Assembly: GCA_035552275.1 (NCBI GenBank)
Contig: DASZLR010000247.1
Span: 1-7,309 of the forward strand
Reading direction: 5' to 3'
DNA from: DASVLX01 sp035552275
GTDB taxonomy: Bacteria; Actinomycetota; Actinomycetes; Mycobacteriales; Pseudonocardiaceae
Length of the DNA stretch: 7,309 nt
Of the stretch, positions 4,328 through 7,309 are shown piece by piece. Position 1 is the first letter of the stretch, and every line of letters begins with the position of its first letter. The translations under genes were made by a program, and so were the position numbers. The notes beneath the pieces were generated by a model. It had not been told where the DNA came from. It did no database searches and worked only from the letters and a program-made list of their open reading frames with translations.

Positions 4328-5548
4328 TCACTTCAGTTCGGCGCTGCTCTTGTTCAGGAGCCGCCGGGCGACGATGAGCTGCTGGATCTGCTGGGTGCCC
4401 TCGAAGATGTCGAGGATCTTCGCGTCCCGCGCCCACTTCTCCAACAGAAGTTCCTCGGAGTAGCCGAGCGTGCCGGCCAGCTGTACGCAGCCCAGCGTGA
4501 TCTCGGTCGCCGACCGGCCGGCCTTCGCCTTGGCGTAGGACGCCTGCAGCGAGTTCGGCTTGCCGTTGTCGGCCATCCACGCGGCCTGCAACGCCAGCAG
4601 GTACGACGCCTCCCAGTCCGCCTCCAACCCGATGTAGGTCGCGACCGGAGCGGTCTGCGAGTTCGTCGGCCTGTCGTAGTCGATCTTCTGGCCGGCGTCC
4701 GTCAGCAGCTTCGCGGTGTCCTCCAACGCCGCCCGCGCGACACCGATGGCCATCGCGGCCACCAGCGGACGGGTGTTGTCGAAGGTCTGCATGACCCCGG
4801 CGAAGCCGGCCTTGGCGTCGATTTCCGGCGAGCCGAGCAGGTTTTCCTTGGGCACCCGCGCGTTTTCCAGCCGGAACTGCGCGGTGTCCGACGCCCGGAT
4901 GCCGAGCTTGTGCTCCAGACGGACCAGCTCAAACCCCGGCGTGCCCTTTTCGACCACAAAGGACTTGATCGCCGCCCGGCCCACGCTGCGGTCCAAAGTG
5001 GCCCAGACGACCACGCAGTCGGCCCGCTCGCCCGACGTGACGAAGATCTTCTCGCCGTTGAGCACATACGCGTCGCCGTCGAGAACAGCGGTGGTGCGGA
5101 TGTTCGCCGAGTCGGAACCGGTGTCCGGCTCGGTGATCGCCATCGCCGCCCACTTGCCGGCGAACCGCTTCAGCTGCTCGTCGTTGGCGACCGAGGCGAT
5201 GGCCGCGTTGCCCAGGCCCTGCCGGGGCATGGACAGCAGCAGGCCGACGTCGCCCCAGCACATCTCGATCGCGCCGAGCACGGTGGCGAGGTTGCCGCCG
5301 TTGCGGATCTCGTCCTTCTTCCGGCCCTTGTCCTTCTCGCCGTCCCGACGCACGCCGGTGGCGCTGGCGCCACCTTCGCCGGAGGCGTTCAGGCCGTCGA
5401 TCAGCGCGGCCAGCATGTCCAGCTCGACGGGATAGCTGTGCTCGGCACGGTCGTACTTGCGTGAGTTGGGCCGGAAGACCTCGGCCGCGGCCTGGTGCGC
5501 CTGGTCGACCAGCGCACCGAGCTTCTTGGGAATCTCAAGATTAATCAT
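4328..5548 (-). CDS. fadE23: Acyl-CoA dehydrogenase, FadE23-like (canonical subunit)
   Basis: A 406-residue FAD-dependent acyl-CoA dehydrogenase, similar in length and detail to mycobacterial FadE23. It would catalyse alpha,beta-desaturation of an acyl-CoA in beta-oxidation or a related degradative route, passing electrons to electron-transfer flavoprotein. The N-terminal helical domain ends with 'DVGLLLSMPRQGLGNAAI' (100-117). The middle beta domain has the flavin motif 'AITEPDTGSDSA' (137-148), 'NGEKIFVTSG' (164-173) and 'LEHKLGIRASDTAQF' (211-225). The C-terminal domain has 'FDNTRPLVAAMAIGVARAAL' (256-275), and E383 in 'DIFEGTQQIQQLIVARRLL' sits at the catalytic-base position. Residues about 54-85 form a Gly- and charge-rich insert, longer than I recall for mycobacterial FadE23. 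AAGGGG, overlapping the stop of the upstream gene, precedes the ATG. The substrate is unknown. Confidence 0.93.
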   Translation of the reverse strand: MINLEIPKKLGALVDQAHQAAAEVFRPNSRKYDRAEHSYPVELDMLAALIDGLNASGEGGASATGVRRDGEKDKGRKKDEIRNGGNLATVLGAIEMCWGDVGLLLSMPRQGLGNAAIASVANDEQLKRFAGKWAAMAITEPDTGSDSANIRTTAVLDGDAYVLNGEKIFVTSGERADCVVVWATLDRSVGRAAIKSFVVEKGTPGFELVRLEHKLGIRASDTAQFRLENARVPKENLLGSPEIDAKAGFAGVMQTFDNTRPLVAAMAIGVARAALEDTAKLLTDAGQKIDYDRPTNSQTAPVATYIGLEADWEASYLLALQAAWMADNGKPNSLQASYAKAKAGRSATEITLGCVQLAGTLGYSEELLLEKWARDAKILDIFEGTQQIQQLIVARRLLNKSSAELK

Positions 5549-5557
5549 CGCTACCCC

Positions 5558-6907
5558 TTAGACGAGCACGACACCTTCGGCCACCGCGATCGCGCGAAGG
5601 TCCCGGTACCACCGCTCCACCGGGTGCTCCTTCACGTAGCCGTGGCCACCGAGCAACTGGACGCCATCACTGCCGATCTGCATGCCCTTGTCCGAGCACA
5701 GCCGCCGGGCCAGCGCGACCTCGCGGTCGAACGCCTTGCCCTGCTCGGCCCGGCTGGCGGCGCGGTACGTGACCAGCCGCATGCCCTCCAGCTCGATACC
5801 GATGTCGGCCACCTTGAACGCGACGGCCTGTCGGTGGCTGATCGGCTCACCGAACGCGACTCGCCCGTTCACGTAGGGAATCACGTAGTCGAGCACGGCC
5901 TGGGCGGTGCCCAGCGCCAGCCCGCACCACGCGAGCCGGGACAGCCGGACGCACTCGCGGTAGCTCTCGCTGTCGCCGAGCAACGCCGTGTCCGGCACGG
6001 TCACCTTGTCCAGCACCAGCCGGCCCATGCCGGCGGCCCGCAGGCCCATCGCCGGGTCGGACTCGACGGCCAGCCCGGACGTGCTGGACTCGATCACGAA
6101 CAGCGCCGGCCCACGGCCTTCCAACTGCGCGGCCACGATGAACAGCTCGGCCTGGGCGGCCCGCGGAACCAGCGCCTTGACGCCCTCGATGACGAAGCCG
6201 CCGGCGGTGCGGCGGGCGATCGTCTTCAGCGACAGCGGGTCGAACAGCGGCCGGGGCTCGGCGATCGCCAGCGCGGCGGCCGGCACGTCATCGCCCACAA
6301 AGGACGGTAGGTAGGTGGCCTGCTGCTCGCTGTCGCCCCACAGCACGAGCGCGGTGCTCACCGCCGAGGGCGCGAGCGCGGCGATGGCCAGGCCCATGTC
6401 GCCCTGGGACAGCGCCTCGGCGACCAGCACGTTGGTGACGGCGGACCGCTCGGTGCCGGCGCCGCCGGACTCCTCCGGCACGCCGATCAGCGTGAGGCCC
6501 AACTCGGAGACCTTGCTCAGCAGGTCGTCCGGGGCGGCGCAGGCGGCGTCGGCGTCGGCGGCCACCGGCCGCAGCTGCTCGGCGGCGAACTCGCGCACCG
6601 TCTCCTGGATCATCTGCTGGTCTTCGGTCGGCGTCAGGTCAAAGAGACCCTTGCCGCCGCCGCTGGAGGGCAGCCGGGCCGGCTTCGACGACTTGGACGC
6701 CGCCGCGAACTTGCGGCTGGCCGCGGCAATGGTGCGGAAGCCGGTCTTGGTCGACTCGTAGAGCGCCTTCTCGACCGGCTTGCGCAGGCCGAACCTGTCC
6801 ATCAGCGGGTTGCCGGCCAGCTTGTTCAGCGCGGCGATGCCAAGGCCCATGGCGTCCCGTTTGCGGGCACCGCCCTGGCCGGGACCGGATGTCGTCCTGG
6901 ATGACAC
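5558..6907 (-). CDS. fadE24: Acyl-CoA dehydrogenase, FadE24-like (divergent subunit)
   Basis: A 449-residue acyl-CoA dehydrogenase homologue matching mycobacterial FadE24 in layout and in its ending 'VAEGVVLV'. An extra N-terminal segment (1-88) includes 'LDxFGLRKPVEKALY'-like residues 36-50 and a Ser/Ala/Lys linker. The dehydrogenase domain then starts at 'LFDLTPTEDQQMIQETVREF' (88-107). The flavin-motif position reads 'AIAEPRPLFDPLS' (214-226), lacking the usual TEPxxGSD. 'PYVNGRVAFGEPISHRQAVA' (344-363) and 'DGVQLLGGHGYVKEHPVERW' (414-433) are canonical. E444 aligns with the catalytic base, but the protein stops five residues later. The start is GTG 6907, nine bases after GAAGGAGG; an ATG at 6850 lacks a ribosome site. 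Nine bases separate it from the FadE23-like gene, in the same order as in mycobacteria, so the two products probably form one heteromeric enzyme. Confidence 0.92.
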   Translation of the reverse strand: MSSRTTSGPGQGGARKRDAMGLGIAALNKLAGNPLMDRFGLRKPVEKALYESTKTGFRTIAAASRKFAAASKSSKPARLPSSGGGKGLFDLTPTEDQQMIQETVREFAAEQLRPVAADADAACAAPDDLLSKVSELGLTLIGVPEESGGAGTERSAVTNVLVAEALSQGDMGLAIAALAPSAVSTALVLWGDSEQQATYLPSFVGDDVPAAALAIAEPRPLFDPLSLKTIARRTAGGFVIEGVKALVPRAAQAELFIVAAQLEGRGPALFVIESSTSGLAVESDPAMGLRAAGMGRLVLDKVTVPDTALLGDSESYRECVRLSRLAWCGLALGTAQAVLDYVIPYVNGRVAFGEPISHRQAVAFKVADIGIELEGMRLVTYRAASRAEQGKAFDREVALARRLCSDKGMQIGSDGVQLLGGHGYVKEHPVERWYRDLRAIAVAEGVVLV

Positions 6908-6916
6908 TGGGTGCCG

Positions 6917-6924
6917 CCTCCTTC
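6917..6924 (-). promoter_or_regulatory. Ribosome binding site setting the fadE24 start
   Basis: On the minus strand GAAGGAGG lies nine bases before GTG 6907. It decides for this start over the internal ATG at 6850. Its first bases overlap the second copy of the 13-bp tandem repeat. Confidence 0.75.
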
Positions 6925-6946
6925 ACCGTCGAACTTCACCGTCGAA
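6921..6946. repeat. Exact 13-bp tandem duplication in the fadE24 leader
   Basis: CTTCACCGTCGAA occurs twice head to tail (6921-6933 and 6934-6946) with no mismatch. It lies between the operator dyad and the start codon, so it should be in the 5' untranslated leader. The unit includes GGTGAAG on the transcribed sense, so the duplication gives two Shine-Dalgarno-like purine patches. Confidence 0.8.
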
Positions 6947-6959
6947 GCCCGCTCCAGGA

Positions 6960-6994
6960 AACCTACTCGCGGGTACGCTACTCGCGAGTAGGTT
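6960..6994. promoter_or_regulatory. Double palindromic operator upstream of the fadE24-fadE23 operon
   Basis: AACCTACTCGCG (6960-6971) and CGCGAGTAGGTT (6983-6994) are perfect 12-bp inverted arms around 11 bases. Within this lies the perfect 14-bp palindrome CTACTCGCGAGTAG (6978-6991). A second, imperfect copy, TACTCGCGGGTA (6964-6975), is centred 15 bp away. Two adjacent 14-16 bp palindromes are typical of a TetR-type repressor binding as two dimers, and fatty-acid genes in actinobacteria are often controlled this way. On the minus strand a TTGAGG (7002-6997) borders the site, so the dyad probably covers the core promoter. The cognate regulator is not in the window. Confidence 0.75.
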
Positions 6995-7042
6995 ACCTCA
7001 AGAATCGACGGCCGCCAACGGGGCCGGCAACCAGGCTTCCAG

Positions 7043-7309
7043 CTAGTCTCCGGCGGCGGGTCCGGGTTCGCTCGGCGGCGGTGGTTTCAGACCGCCGGCC
7101 AGGCCGGCGACCTTCTCCGACGCCTTTCTGACCACCGACAACGGTTTGGCGATGTCCTCCAGCGAGCGACCCTCGGCTGCGATGCCGAGGAGCGCCGCGA
7201 TCACCCCGCCGACGATCATCACCGCCGCGCCGACGATGTAACCGATGAACAGCATCCCGCGGTCCGGATGCGCCTTGTTGATCAGCAGCCCGTAGAACAG
7301 CGGCGCCAC
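7043..7309 (-). CDS. C-terminal part of a probable MFS transporter (cut by the window edge)
   Basis: The last 88 residues of a gene that begins beyond the right edge. They show 'APLFYGLLINKAHPDRGMLF' leading into a strongly hydrophobic span ('IGYIVGAAVMIVGGVIAALL', about 22-41). The cytoplasmic tail 'GIAAEGRSLEDIAKPLSVV' and a Pro/Gly-rich end follow. A final membrane helix followed by '(G)xAAEGxSLEDIAxPLS' is a pattern I recall from actinobacterial major-facilitator permeases, where it is the twelfth-helix end and tail. The true start lies off the window. The gene ends 135 bases before fadE24, with the double palindrome between, so the fadE operon probably has its own promoter. The substrate cannot be judged. 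Confidence 0.65.
   Translation of the reverse strand: MAPLFYGLLINKAHPDRGMLFIGYIVGAAVMIVGGVIAALLGIAAEGRSLEDIAKPLSVVRKASEKVAGLAGGLKPPPPSEPGPAAGD

Noticed and set aside
4280..5464. 394-codon plus-strand open frame
   Set aside because: It is the antisense shadow of the FadE23-like gene, and its start lies inside the terminator hairpin. The translation is repetitive Arg/Gly/Val/Asp-rich.
5495..6310. 271-codon plus-strand open frame
   Set aside because: It is antisense to the FadE24-like gene, with biased His/Arg/Gln content and no recognised family.
1..7309. CRISPR array, tRNA or rRNA gene
   Set aside because: No spaced repeat series, no cloverleaf with acceptor and anticodon arms, and no rRNA-like conserved stretch could be found. 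'GGTTCACACCC' near 1290-1305 alone is not a tRNA.

Overview
This is a high-GC window with GTG starts, strong purine-rich ribosome binding sites and actinobacterial gene families: an SCO5389-type protein, an adjacent FadE24/FadE23-type acyl-CoA dehydrogenase pair, and a small CxxC...WPC protein. It comes from an Actinomycetota chromosome. A filamentous or Pseudonocardiales/Mycobacteriales-like host is plausible, but the genus cannot be read from the sequence.

The left part (1 to about 1700) is a small accessory patch. It begins with a decayed IS481/IS3-type integrase on the minus strand. This copy lacks its N-terminus and carries an internal deletion that joins the N-terminal region to the 'FRFLIRDRD' segment of the catalytic core in another frame. 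Next is an intact vapBC toxin-antitoxin operon (444-1099, +) whose genes overlap by 2-3 bases, with a near-perfect 14-bp palindrome just upstream. A gene-free stretch with a 12-bp perfect hairpin follows. Last comes an IS3-family orfA pseudogene (nonsense codon plus frameshift) with a recognisable left end but no orfB or right end.

The middle part is chromosomal in character. On the minus strand an alpha/beta hydrolase gene (2389-3249) is followed 46 bases later by a GDT1/TMEM165-type membrane transporter gene (1740-2342), probably one operon. Across a roughly 310-base divergent intergenic region, a 65-codon Cys-rich small protein (3560-3757) and an SCO5389-family protein (3882-4268) lie on the plus strand. 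A strong hairpin (4274-4312) sits between the convergent ends of the SCO5389-type gene and the acyl-CoA dehydrogenase operon.

The right part (4328-6907, minus) is a two-gene acyl-CoA dehydrogenase operon in the same order as mycobacterial fadE24-fadE23. The two products differ: the downstream one has the canonical flavin motif, while the upstream one has a degraded motif and an N-terminal extension, so a heteromeric enzyme is likely. Its promoter region holds the most striking non-coding signal of the window: a 35-bp dyad made of two overlapping palindromes (6960-6994), then an exact 13-bp tandem duplication in the leader (6921-6946). The far right edge holds the C-terminal end of a probable MFS transporter. 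I found no clearly novel multi-gene system. The best leads are the fadE operator, the decayed mobile elements flanking vapBC, and the alternative hairpins in front of the small Cys-rich gene.
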